A DNA stretch of 11,159 nucleotides from Candidatus Omnitrophota bacterium (GCA_023227945.1 JALOCC010000057.1:1-11159); one strand, 5' to 3'. Counted from the stretch's first letter, positions 5,833 through 11,159 are shown. Program-made: numbers and translations. Notes: generated from the sequence alone by a model not told the origin.

Positions 5833-5855
5833 GTTTAACGAGTATTCCCTTAAAC
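5833..5855 (-). promoter_or_regulatory. 5'-terminal stem-loop in the leader of the 5812 gene
   Basis: GTTTAA, an 11-base loop and TTAAAC can pair over 6 bp. The hairpin would begin at or within a base or two of the predicted transcription start, leaving AAAAGGA and the start codon unpaired. This placement resembles mRNA-stabilising 5' hairpins. The stem is A/T-rich, so it is modest evidence. Confidence 0.4.
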
Positions 5856-5861
5856 GCAGAT

Positions 5862-5890
5862 ACAATATCAAAAACGTTCTATCCTGTCAA
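5862..5890 (-). promoter_or_regulatory. Sigma-70-type promoter for the 5812 operon
   Basis: Minus-strand -35 TTGACA (5890-5885), 17-bp spacer, -10 TATTGT (5867-5862). The -35 hexamer includes the TGA stop codon of the upstream membrane-protein gene. It likely serves the genes from 5812 down through the damaged patch near 4000. Confidence 0.78.
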
Positions 5891-6537
5891 TACTCTTCAA
5901 TTATTTTAAAGAACGGATACTTCTTTGTGCTGTAAGCATATCCACGACAAACATCACGCCAGCCACGATATTCATCAGGATAGCCGATATTAAAGGACAA
6001 TCTGTTGTCCCACCAATAGTACCGCCAACCTTCTATTTTGACGAATGATTCCCAATGCTCTGGTTGGAATTGAACAAGTTTCTGATTTGCAGTCTTAGAA
6101 CTCGAATGGACGCCGACTCTCGTAGGACGTGTATCCAGCCTTGCCACAAAGACAAATGGATTTGTAAAATGGAAACCTTTTCCATCTTGCAACCAAACGT
6201 TTTTAGTAACAAGATTTTTGGCCAAACCGACTTCATAACTTCTAAGATAATTGAAACATTGCATATATATCAAACCAATCATTAACACATAAGGAAGAAT
6301 TCTAAAGAAATACTGAAATATTGACATGCTTTTTTCAGTTATTGTCGTATCTACCCTTCCAAACTTACCTTCTTCCTTTGCTTTACCTAAAACCGTTTTG
6401 ATTTCAAATTTCCAGAAACCAAGAAATAGAACATAACCGAGACAAGGATTCGTGTCTTCTAAAACGCTTCCGAAATACTCTGTCCCATCTCTGTTATCTT
6501 GATAAACGCCGTTGATATCAAATCCATAATAGTTCAT
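5887..6537 (-). CDS. Single-pass phage membrane protein, longer paralog
   Basis: A 216-aa protein with an N-terminal cytoplasmic-looking region (about 1-70), one hydrophobic helix at 73-93 (IFQYFFRILPYVLMIGLIYM) and a soluble C-terminal domain. That domain has GFHFTNPFVFVARLDTRPTR (121-140), then NQKLVQFQPEHWESF and, near the end, GYAYSTKKYPFFKII. The same pattern (G-W/F...P...V...D-x-RP...N-x-KLV-x-F-x-P...F) occurs in the protein at 7065-7595, so the two are paralogs. I associate this layout with a family of phage inner-membrane proteins that loosely resemble SPFH/band-7 domains; function unknown. AAAGGAACAGTC precedes ATG 6537. Its stop lies inside the next promoter. Confidence 0.75.
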   Translation of the reverse strand: MNYYGFDINGVYQDNRDGTEYFGSVLEDTNPCLGYVLFLGFWKFEIKTVLGKAKEEGKFGRVDTTITEKSMSIFQYFFRILPYVLMIGLIYMQCFNYLRSYEVGLAKNLVTKNVWLQDGKGFHFTNPFVFVARLDTRPTRVGVHSSSKTANQKLVQFQPEHWESFVKIEGWRYYWWDNRLSFNIGYPDEYRGWRDVCRGYAYSTKKYPFFKIIEEY

Positions 6538-6560
6538 GACTGTTCCTTTTGTTCAAAATT

Positions 6561-6746
6561 CTAAACACCAGAAAAACACAAAAATCTTAACCATAACTTA
6601 AAACTAGCAGGAACTTCTATTACACTTCTTCCACGCGCCGAATCTTTATACTGTGAAACAAGTTCCCAATCAAAGTACGGCAAAAGATGTAATTTAATTT
6701 TCCTTTTTTCAAGAGGTATAGCGACAGTCGCCAATCGCTGCACCAA
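6561..6746 (-). CDS. Doubtful 61-aa ORF or gene remnant
   Basis: An open frame whose only starts are TTG 6746 or the adjacent GTG, with no ribosome binding site. The translation (LEKRKIKLHLLPYFDWEL and on to VIEVPASFKLWLRFLCFSGV) has plausible composition, with a hydrophobic C-terminus. It continues in frame from just after the stop of the zinc-ribbon gene. Another frame over 6700-6760 encodes a hydrophobic stretch (VRFIVFIGAAIGD) that stops early, so the region may be a frameshifted membrane protein. Little else lies between 6537 and 6768. Confidence 0.3.
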   Translation of the reverse strand: MVQRLATVAIPLEKRKIKLHLLPYFDWELVSQYKDSARGRSVIEVPASFKLWLRFLCFSGV

Positions 6747-6767
6747 TGAAAACGATAAACCGTACTG

Positions 6768-6986
6768 TTAGTCCACAAAAAACTTAAACCCTAGCTCGGC
6801 TGACTCTCGTTTCCCAAAGCGTTTTCCGCACTTCGAGCATTCGAGCCGTTCGCTACCGCTGATATGAGCCCCTTCGAGTCCGTAAGCACAATCGTGCATA
6901 TGCCTCATTGAAGATCCGCAGCAGGGACTAGCCAAGCGACTGAGGCAACCTTCATTCGTGATTTGCGTTGTGTTCTGGGCGCTCAT
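6768..6986 (-). CDS. 72-aa zinc-ribbon protein of higher GC content
   Basis: Starts MSAQNTTQITNEGCLSRLAS and contains PCCGSSMRHMHDCAYG and LECSKCGKRFGKRES. The two Cys groups (PCCG...C and ECSKCG) form a likely zinc ribbon or treble-clef fold, typical of small DNA- or RNA-binding or adaptor proteins. ATG 6986 was preferred over an in-frame TTG at 7022 because AGGAAAGG lies about 12 bases before the ATG and nothing precedes the TTG. GC is around 50%, against roughly 40% or less in its neighbours. The two genes beside it in the paralogous membrane-protein region are A/T-rich, so recent acquisition is possible. Family not recognised. Confidence 0.65.
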   Translation of the reverse strand: MSAQNTTQITNEGCLSRLASPCCGSSMRHMHDCAYGLEGAHISGSERLECSKCGKRFGKRESAELGFKFFVD

Positions 6987-7064
6987 TTTTTGTTCATTGC
7001 CTTTCCTGTTATTCCTGTTCAATTTCTGATGCCTTTACAATAATTCGCCACCTCTGCTCAGGTT

Positions 7065-7595
7065 TTATTTCCCTTCATTTGTTTTAATCATCCCTTGATT
7101 AGGAGAAATGTCTTGCAAAACTTCAAGAAATGGACAATCGGCTCCATTAACTGTATCGAACGCATAGCACTTTAGGATTTCGTTAAGTGGGGAATTGATC
7201 CCACTCCCAGCACCTGCTCCATGCCATTCAATAAATTCCTTCAGACCTCTAGGATTGAATCTAACAAGTTTGGCATTGAGAACTCGTTGATTCGCACTAA
7301 TTGTAATCTGAATCGGGCGACAGTCAACAGTATAAACCTTATATCGAATAGGAGTTCTAATAATCCATCCCGAATTTGTAATTTCTGAAATGCTTCCGTC
7401 AAGTCTGTCAAACGTATAGGCGAATTCATGTTTTTCGACTCCTGTTACCCAAAGCAAGCGGAAGACGAGGATAACAATAAAGGCAACTGATAAAACACCT
7501 CCTGATAAAATACCCAGTTTCTTCACCACATTTTTGATATCAGCCATATTTTTGATATCAAATGAATTTCCATCATCGTACACTTTTCTGTCCAT
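7065..7595 (-). CDS. Single-pass phage membrane protein, shorter paralog
   Basis: A 176-aa protein: cytoplasmic N-terminus (1-28), one transmembrane helix at 29-49 (ILSGGVLSVAFIVILVFRLL), then a soluble domain. That domain has NSGWIIRTPIRYKVYTVDCR (74-93), RVLNAKLVRFNPRGLKEFIE (104-123), a Gly-rich HGAGAGSG, and KCYAFDTVNGADCPFLEVL. It matches the 5887-6537 protein in motif order and lacks that protein's 44 extra N-terminal residues. The resemblance to SPFH-like phage membrane proteins is by pattern only. ATG 7595 has GAAAGGAAC about 8 bases upstream; that site overlaps the stop of the 45-aa gene before it, suggesting coupling. Confidence 0.75.
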   Translation of the reverse strand: MDRKVYDDGNSFDIKNMADIKNVVKKLGILSGGVLSVAFIVILVFRLLWVTGVEKHEFAYTFDRLDGSISEITNSGWIIRTPIRYKVYTVDCRPIQITISANQRVLNAKLVRFNPRGLKEFIEWHGAGAGSGINSPLNEILKCYAFDTVNGADCPFLEVLQDISPNQGMIKTNEGK

Positions 7596-7608
7596 TTCTT
7601 TGTTCCTT

Positions 7609-7746
7609 TCAGTAAAAAACCCGACTAAGAGCTTTTTCTATTTGCTTTTTTGACTTGTTGATAATTCCTTTTGAACTATCTGAAAGTTCTTCTTCGTAAT
7701 CACCATCATTTCGTTGTTTCTTCCTTTTACAATTCCAAAACAACAT
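7609..7746 (-). CDS. 45-aa charged small protein
   Basis: A full frame from ATG 7746 to TGA 7611-7609: MLFWNCKRKKQRNDGDYEEE then LSDSSKGIINKSKK and ending ALSRVFY. Highly charged, basic at the front and acidic in the middle, helical at the end, with a single Cys. It overlaps the end of the preceding gene by 20 bases, and its stop runs into the ribosome binding site of the membrane protein at 7595, so it fits the operon's layout. The ribosome binding site is weak. No function can be suggested. Confidence 0.5.
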   Translation of the reverse strand: MLFWNCKRKKQRNDGDYEEELSDSSKGIINKSKKQIEKALSRVFY

Positions 7747-8119
7747 TACCGATTTTTATTGAAACAACGGGTAATTCAACCTTTGTACTGTTATAATTAC
7801 ATTTAGTGACGTGCTTTGTAGACACGAGAATTGCCTCCCACGCATCAAACACATTATCAATAGATTTCGAAAAGTCTTTATATGTTTGGGTGTTATAAGT
7901 TTTGATTCTTGCATTCGTCCGTAACCAAAGCCCGAGATGACTATGGTCAACACTATTTAGCCATTTAGAAAACCATGAAGTTTTGAGAAAGTCTTTTACG
8001 AGTTTGCGGTATTCGAGACGATATTGTTTAAAGAAGTACTTCTTTCTAGCCGAGAACAGACCAGTAAGACGACTTTCCAAAAGTTTATTAAATTCAAAAA
8101 TATCCACTGTGACATTCAT
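7727..8119 (-). CDS. 130-aa basic protein, unknown
   Basis: Starts MNVTVDIFEFNKLLESRLTG. It is rich in Lys, Arg, Phe, Tyr and Trp (FSARKKYFFKQYRLEYRKL, then FLKTSWFSKWLNS) and mostly helical. It ends in a short beta region (VVSIKIGNVVLEL). No Cys pairs, membrane segment or catalytic motif are visible. The basic aromatic composition would suit RNA or DNA contact, but that is a guess. AGGTAGGA directly precedes ATG 8119, partly inside the stop of the upstream gene, so the two are closely coupled. Confidence 0.7.
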   Translation of the reverse strand: MNVTVDIFEFNKLLESRLTGLFSARKKYFFKQYRLEYRKLVKDFLKTSWFSKWLNSVDHSHLGLWLRTNARIKTYNTQTYKDFSKSIDNVFDAWEAILVSTKHVTKCNYNSTKVELPVVSIKIGNVVLEL

Positions 8120-8122
8120 GTC

Positions 8123-8293
8123 CTACCTGCTTTCTTGTACCGCGTCTCGAATTTCCCGCATTTCATCAGGAGTTAGATCAAACTTGTTGTTGATTAATTC
8201 ATAGTCTGGAACATATCCGTACTTTAAATCGATTTCGGCTAGGTGAAGTGATGCCTTAACCATTTGTTTTTCTCTATCTGTGATTGATTTCAT
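8123..8293 (-). CDS. 56-aa small protein in the 8469 operon
   Basis: A full frame, MKSITDREKQMVKASLHLAE to AVQESR. The composition is acidic and helical, with a central DLKYGYVPDYELINN and a TPDEMREIRD helix start. The start is fixed by an ATGA overlap with the preceding gene (TGA 8292-8290, ATG 8293-8291), and its TAG stop merges into the ribosome binding site of the next gene. The precise coupling at both ends is the main evidence that it is real. Function unknown. Confidence 0.7.
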   Translation of the reverse strand: MKSITDREKQMVKASLHLAEIDLKYGYVPDYELINNKFDLTPDEMREIRDAVQESR

Positions 8294-8469
8294 TCGCCTT
8301 TTGCTTTCTTTGCCAATTCTTTATCAGGAGTACACCCATAGTGTTCAACTTGACAGATATTATCGATGCTACAACAGGCGACATTCCACTGATTGAACAC
8401 AACATAGGGGCAATTGCCCTTTTCGTCCAAACAGTTGCGATAAGTCTTGTCTGAAAGTTTCTTTGCCAT
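8290..8469 (-). CDS. 59-aa Cys-rich small protein
   Basis: Starts MAKKLSDKTYRNCLDEKGNC and carries six Cys in all (RNC, GNCPY, ACCSID, ICQVEHYGC), ending with a Lys-rich tail. Four or more Cys plus one His suggest a zinc-binding fold. An in-frame TTG 33 bases upstream falls next to the -10 box and cannot be the start, while AAGAAGGAAAT precedes ATG 8469. It is the first gene after the promoter at 8501-8529 and overlaps the next gene as ATGA. No family recognised. Confidence 0.75.
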   Translation of the reverse strand: MAKKLSDKTYRNCLDEKGNCPYVVFNQWNVACCSIDNICQVEHYGCTPDKELAKKAKGE

Positions 8470-8500
8470 TATTTCCTTCTTTATTCCCTTGAATGAAGAC

Positions 8501-8529
8501 AATATAACAAATACGGGTTAGGATGTCAA
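8501..8529 (-). promoter_or_regulatory. Strong sigma-70-type promoter for the 8469 operon
   Basis: Minus-strand -35 TTGACA (8529-8524), 17-bp spacer, -10 TATATT (8506-8501): the best consensus match in the window. The -10 and the next 12 bases equal those of the promoter at 445-473 (8506-8489 against 450-433), although the spacers differ. It likely drives the genes from 8469 to 5887. Confidence 0.82.
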
Positions 8530-8571
8530 GTGGTCAAGAACAAGTTTTTTACGTTTAGGCTTCCTTTCAAA

Positions 8572-8736
8572 TCAAAACTTAAGCGCATCTGGATTGATAT
8601 CTAAATTAGGGATATCTGCACCTAATTCGTATTCTTCTAGTTGAGATTCTTCCTTCATTGCTTTTTCCAAACGCTTAAATAAACTCTTTTCATCTACACA
8701 GCCTTCGACATACGCTTGAAGTATTTCTGTTTTCAT
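8572..8736 (-). CDS. 54-aa acidic small protein after the RNA region
   Basis: A full frame from ATG 8736: MKTEILQAYVEGCVDEKSLF, then a charged helix (KRLEKAMKEESQLEEYELG) and the end PNLDINPDALKF before TGA 8574-8572. It is acidic, amphipathic and soluble. The upstream AAAAGGG is a modest ribosome binding site. It directly follows the candidate structured RNA with no obvious terminator or new promoter, so it may be transcribed from the tRNA promoter or from one hidden in that region. No family recognised. Confidence 0.6.
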   Translation of the reverse strand: MKTEILQAYVEGCVDEKSLFKRLEKAMKEESQLEEYELGADIPNLDINPDALKF

Positions 8737-8764
8737 ATTTTTCCCTTTTCCTATCCTAAAAAGT

Positions 8765-9166
8765 TAAATTGTGTGGCGAGCTAAACGCTACTTTAGCTGT
8801 GTTGTTTCCTTTTCTGACAATCGAAAAAGGTCAAGCCTTCCCCATACCGGAAGTCAGATAGTTCGCACGAGTGACTACAATCATCTATCGTTGGGCCTTG
8901 TCCCAACAGACTTGCGATGTCCAGAAACCGTTCTGTTACCAAAACCGGACATCAACCCTCGTACAACAGTGCCATATATCTGCGTGTCTCTTGTGATACC
9001 GTACCCTTTATGCTTCAGTCGGGATTATCCCGAAACTCGCCTGCCGTGTGGGCCACATTACGGTTCACGCGCCTTTCCACGCCGTCGCCACAAAAATAAA
9101 TTCAAAATTCATTTCTTCAAATTGCTGATTAGCCAAGTGTCCGATTGAACATGTGTTGGCTTCACA
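8765..9166 (-). ncRNA. Candidate structured RNA downstream of the tRNA cluster
   Basis: About 400 bases lack a convincing minus-strand gene, yet 8881-9060 is about 51% GC by hand count, well above the flanks. RNA-sense hairpins follow one another: CATGTG/CACATG right at the tRNA-Gln end (9168-9150), TCGGGA-TAA-TCCCGA (9033-9019), a 9-bp stem with one G-U pair (8953-8945 with 8924-8916), GTTGGG/CCCAAC (8907-8890), CTTCC/GGAAG (8853-8837) and AGCTAAA/TTTAGCT (8798-8779). High GC without a gene, beside phage tRNAs and on the same strand, is the setting in which large phage RNAs such as GOLLD and ROOL are known. This one is shorter and I cannot match it to either. Boundaries are approximate. A plus-strand frame crosses it but reads unlike a protein. 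Confidence 0.42.
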
Positions 9167-9242
9167 TGGTAGCCCCGCAGAGGTATGATCTCTGTCCTTG
9201 ACTTTCAAAGAGTCGTGTGCTTGCCAGTTACACCACAGGGCC
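9167..9242 (-). tRNA. tRNA-Gln (anticodon UUG)
   Basis: Acceptor GGCCCTG pairs with CGGGGCT (G-U at 1:72 and a U-G at 6:67), discriminator A, CCA encoded. The D-arm is GTGT/GCAC. The anticodon stem is CGACT/AGTCA with loop CTTTGAA, giving UUG for CAA codons; the 27:43 pair is C-A. The T-arm is CAGAG/CTCTG with the unusual loop ATCATAC. Last of four tRNAs; its CCA bases also form part of the next hairpin. Confidence 0.85.
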
Positions 9243-9264
9243 ATTCAGACAAATAAGAAGATTT

Positions 9265-9339
9265 TGGTTGCCCTACCAGGTTACGATCCCAGTCCTAAAC
9301 GTCCAGAGCGTTTCGTGCTACCAATTACACAATAGGGCA
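9265..9339 (-). tRNA. tRNA-Gln (anticodon CUG)
   Basis: Acceptor TGCCCTA/TAGGGCA, discriminator A, CCA encoded. D-arm GTGT/GCAC, anticodon stem AAACG/CGTTT with loop CTCTGGA giving CUG (reads CAG). T-arm CTGGG/CCTGG with loop ATCGTAA, which has A54 and U58 in place of U54 and A58. The D-arm is nearly the same as in the other Gln tRNA, so the two may have arisen by duplication. Confidence 0.88.
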
Positions 9340-9393
9340 ATATTGCCTACTATCGCAAGGCCTGCGCTGTCATTTTATTCCAAGCAGTGGATC

Positions 9394-9469
9394 TGGTGGA
9401 GACTACCGGAGTCGAACCGATATTAAGAGATTATGATTCTCTGGTTTTTTCCAGTTAAACTAAATCTCC
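9394..9469 (-). tRNA. tRNA with CAU anticodon (elongator Met, or Ile2)
   Basis: Acceptor GGAGATT/AGTCTCC, discriminator A, CCA encoded. D-stem GTTT/AAAC is all A-U after one G-C pair. Anticodon stem AGAGA/TCTCT, loop ATCATAA, anticodon CAU. T-arm ATCGG/CCGGT with a normal TTCGACT loop. The 1:72 G-C pair argues against an initiator tRNA. Met and lysidine-modified Ile (AUA) cannot be separated by eye. Confidence 0.88.
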
Positions 9470-9477
9470 ATCTAAAT

Positions 9478-9553
9478 TGGTACCCCTGACCGGGTTCGAA
9501 CCAGCGACCTCAACGTTAGGACCGTCGCGCTCTTCCAACTGAGCTACAGGGGC
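9478..9553 (-). tRNA. tRNA-Arg (anticodon CCU)
   Basis: Acceptor GCCCCTG/CAGGGGT (G-U at 1:72), discriminator A, CCA encoded. D-stem GCTC/GAGC, anticodon stem CGACG/CGTTG, loop GTCCTAA giving CCU for AGG codons, T-arm GCTGG/CCGGT with a normal TTCGAAC loop. First in the tRNA transcript, about 12 bases after the predicted start. It would help translate AGG, which is rare in many hosts. Confidence 0.92.
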
Positions 9554-9571
9554 ATGTGTCTAATAGAATTA

Positions 9572-9601
9572 ATTATAAAAACTTTTTCTTATCCAAATCA
9601 A
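9572..9601 (-). promoter_or_regulatory. Promoter of the tRNA operon
   Basis: Minus-strand -35 TTGATT (9601-9596), 18-bp spacer and a perfect -10 TATAAT (9577-9572). The transcription start would be near 9565, just before tRNA-Arg. One transcript could carry all four tRNAs and the candidate RNA. Confidence 0.7.
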
Positions 9602-9626
9602 TCACGGCGACACAAGATAGAATCAG

Positions 9627-9866
9627 CTATCGGCAATTTCGCAACAATGCCATCGCAACATCTTCTTCAATTTCAATGACATCTTCTTCTTTGCCGAAAT
9701 ACTTTGTCCCTAACTTGTCATTAAGCAGTGGACAATTACACCCTTCTTTATTCTGCCGTAAATGGCAAAATTCACGGAATTCCGAATCCAGTGCTTCTTT
9801 TCCCTGAATTCCAACCCCTCCACAGCGGTTGACATACCACTTTCCGCCAATTTTCACAATTCTCAT
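9627..9866 (-). CDS. 79-aa Cys-containing protein, unknown
   Basis: Starts MRIVKIGGKWYVNRCGGVGI, a short beta-like region. The centre has FREFCHLRQNKEGCNCPLLN with a C-H...C-x-C pattern that may bind metal. An acidic helix follows (KEEDVIEIEEDVAMALL). Total of five Cys. ATG 9866 lies five bases after the stop of the 286-aa gene, and AAAGG at the end of that gene serves as ribosome binding site, so the two are coupled. The tRNA promoter follows its stop directly. No family recognised. Confidence 0.72.
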   Translation of the reverse strand: MRIVKIGGKWYVNRCGGVGIQGKEALDSEFREFCHLRQNKEGCNCPLLNDKLGTKYFGKEEDVIEIEEDVAMALLRNCR

Positions 9867-9871
9867 GTGTC

Positions 9872-10732
9872 TTAACCTTTCTTGATTATCTTCTTTGATC
9901 TGTTTTTTAAATCAACACAAAGGATATCAGTTTCAAAGGCTGTTGTCAAGTACTTGGCAATTTTTTCTGCATCTTCTTCTTCAATCCCATGAAGAGAAAC
10001 GGCATGACTTGTATTGATGTAACTGTCTTTCCCGATTCTGATACGAGCCTGTTTAATTTTCCTTGTTGTCCAACCGGTCACCTTGCTCCCCATTGCGGAT
10101 CTGACACTTTCGTCTATTTTTTCAATCGTCTGTTTGTTATTTCCGGTAGACTTCAGGAAAAATTCTTTGCTTTGTGGAGTCAACTCGAAATCTTCATTTT
10201 CTCTTCCGGAAGAGAATACAAGATTCACCTTTCTCGTATCATTGTTAAAAACAAGGACTGAGCTTTGTTGCATCTTGTCCGCGATTTTCCTGGCAATCTT
10301 CTCCGCCTGTTCTTCATTAATGTCTTTAATATCTACAGAAAAACTCGCTTCCTTATAAATAACACCAGCTTCCATATATCTGCCTGATTTACGTGAAGAA
10401 ATCCTGTGTCCGACTTCTTTGCCGAGCGCTTCTTTAATCGCCGAAGAAATATGGTCTGACAGTTTCTTAATATTATCTTCTGTCTTTTCTTTATTGAAGA
10501 CTGGAACATTTACTTCTGGGCTGAATGTCATTTGCGCGCCGGAAGAATTTCCTTTATCTTTGCTCCACCCGAAATCAGTAGATTCCCAACCACTTCCTTC
10601 AGGTTTGTTTTTATGTAATGGATCGTGGACATACTGATAAGCCGTTCTTCCGTTTATTGGAGAAACAGCGATCAGATAGAAATCTGTCCTTCCTTGTTTT
10701 TGTTCTTGTACGGGCACAATTGAAAAGTTCAT
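9872..10732 (-). CDS. 286-aa protein with two internal repeats, unknown
   Basis: Starts MNFSIVPVQEQKQGRTDFYL. The first 80 residues contain aromatic, Gly-rich strands (SGWESTDFGWSKDKG). Two similar units follow, about 84-168 and 199-277. Each has a helix with I/L spacing (NIKKLSDHISSAIKEALG; TIEKIDESVRSAMGSKV), a basic strand region, then a strand and an acidic helix (INEEQAEKIARKIADK at 138-153; IEEEDAEKIAKYLTTA at 250-265) and a final hydrophobic strand. This helix-strand-strand-helix order recalls a ferredoxin-like duplication, which is inference. No catalytic motif, Cys cluster or membrane helix is visible. ATG 10732 is preceded by AAAGGAG and lies 24 bases after the upstream stop. Confidence 0.78.
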   Translation of the reverse strand: MNFSIVPVQEQKQGRTDFYLIAVSPINGRTAYQYVHDPLHKNKPEGSGWESTDFGWSKDKGNSSGAQMTFSPEVNVPVFNKEKTEDNIKKLSDHISSAIKEALGKEVGHRISSRKSGRYMEAGVIYKEASFSVDIKDINEEQAEKIARKIADKMQQSSVLVFNNDTRKVNLVFSSGRENEDFELTPQSKEFFLKSTGNNKQTIEKIDESVRSAMGSKVTGWTTRKIKQARIRIGKDSYINTSHAVSLHGIEEEDAEKIAKYLTTAFETDILCVDLKNRSKKIIKKG

Positions 10733-10756
10733 TTGTCAACTCCTTTATATACTCTA

Positions 10757-11159
10757 TCAATTTTCCTTATCTAATTTCCAATATCCTGAAATCGTATTGT
10801 CATCATCCATATATTGATTCCATGTGTCATACACGATTCCGTCAATAACCGCTGCGTAATGTACATAAACCTCAATAAACACGATTAGTCTTCCCATCGG
10901 AAGATTGTCCTGACTGAAATTTAGCTTACCCCTTCTAGACTTTATCCACACAAAATTGTTTTCAGACATCCAATCCTTAAACCATTTGTGACCGGTATGA
11001 ATACCTGTCCGATGACAAGACCTACGATTTGTTTTAAGCCTTCTTTCTTTCTTACAAAGAACTTTAAGTTCATTGTAGACTTCAAGATAAGGCCTACCCG
11101 TAACGATAGCAATGCTTCGGCATACACAGTCGCAGGTAACGCCCTTGTATCCCGCTGTA
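10757..11159 (-). CDS. Phage papain-like cysteine-protease-type protein (N-terminus outside window)
   Basis: Open from the right edge, so the start is missing (133 residues seen). It reads GYKGVTCDCVCRSIAIVTGR early on, then GIHTGHKWFKDWM, LPMGRLIVFIEVYVHYAAVI and DGIVYDTWN, ending SGYWKLDKEN. This matches a common phage family with 'GDCVTRAIAIATG', 'RtGv', 'lP.GRlIV...H..AVvDG...DTwd' and 'GYW'. The Cys of DCV, the His of HYAAV and the Asp of DTW lie in the order of a papain-like triad; catalytic function is inferred, not shown. Only about 15-25 residues should be missing. An internal ATG at 10969 cannot be the start because the conserved Cys segment lies upstream of it in the same frame. 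Confidence 0.75.
   Translation of the reverse strand, partial: TAGYKGVTCDCVCRSIAIVTGRPYLEVYNELKVLCKKERRLKTNRRSCHRTGIHTGHKWFKDWMSENNFVWIKSRRGKLNFSQDNLPMGRLIVFIEVYVHYAAVIDGIVYDTWNQYMDDDNTISGYWKLDKEN

Noticed and set aside
7010..7064. Short minus-strand frame ending RWRIIVKASEIEQE between the membrane protein and the zinc-ribbon gene
   Set aside because: Fewer than 20 codons with no start codon; possibly a remnant but not supportable.
8881..9030. Minus-strand frame of about 47 codons containing GYGITRDTQIYG and ending RPNDR
   Set aside because: It has no start codon near its beginning, only an internal ATG without a ribosome site, and its codons coincide with the hairpin stems. Too weak to call a gene, though it should be kept in mind if the RNA is not confirmed.
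8771..9148. Plus-strand open frame of 125 codons across the candidate RNA region
   Set aside because: It would start at GTG with no ribosome binding site, is rich in Ser, Pro and Arg like random higher-GC sequence, runs against all other genes and would cover the hairpins. I treat the region as non-coding RNA.
1..11159. CRISPR array, insertion sequence or attachment site
   Set aside because: No spaced direct repeats, transposase motifs or terminal inverted repeats were seen; the only tandem repeats are the three units at 756-788.

Overview
The window looks like an accessory segment of a large double-stranded DNA phage genome (or an integrated relative). Every convincing gene and RNA lies on the minus strand. 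Genes are small and tightly packed, often sharing 4-base ATGA or TTGA stop/start overlaps. Most follow AAGGA-type ribosome binding sites, and most encode products of unknown function. Four tRNA genes sit in one cluster. Several proteins match families I associate with phages. The sigma-70-type promoters (TTGACA, 17 bp, TATATT-like) and the CCA tails encoded in the tRNAs point to a bacterial host, but I cannot name it. Base composition is roughly 38-42% GC by spot count. It rises to about 50% in the gene at the left edge, in a small zinc-ribbon gene (6768-6986) and in a non-coding stretch (8765-9166).

In the order of transcription (right to left): the right edge carries the C-terminal part of a putative papain-like cysteine protease family (10757-11159), a 286-aa protein with an internal duplication, and a 79-aa Cys-containing protein. 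Next comes a tRNA operon with its own promoter (Arg-CCU, Met-CAU, Gln-CUG, Gln-UUG), followed by about 400 nt of hairpin-rich DNA that I propose is a structured RNA. Then follow a 54-aa gene, a strong promoter (8501-8529), and an operon of small proteins (8469 down to 5887) that contains two paralogous single-pass membrane proteins. Another promoter (5862-5890) drives a set of Cys-rich proteins and runs into a patch of apparently damaged small genes (3886-4360).

The promoter at 3830-3859 drives a DUF5661 protein and an HNH-type nuclease. The promoter at 2980-3008 drives a four-gene unit with coupled starts: a 90-aa protein, a compact serpin-like protein, a CxxC protein, and a NYN ribonuclease with a LOTUS-like C-terminus. 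The unit ends in three perfect-length 11-bp tandem repeats. After it come a frameshifted small gene and a further strong promoter. That promoter shares 18 identical bases with the one at 8501-8529 and drives the gene running off the left edge.

The most notable items are the short serpin-like protein (282 aa, recognisable by its reactive-loop hinge and C-terminal signature), the candidate structured RNA with a pseudoknot that begins inside the CCA end of tRNA-Gln, the shared A54/U58 T-loop change in both tRNA-Gln genes, and the group of small genes interrupted by a single nonsense codon or frameshift. That last group could be real decay, recoding or assembly error.
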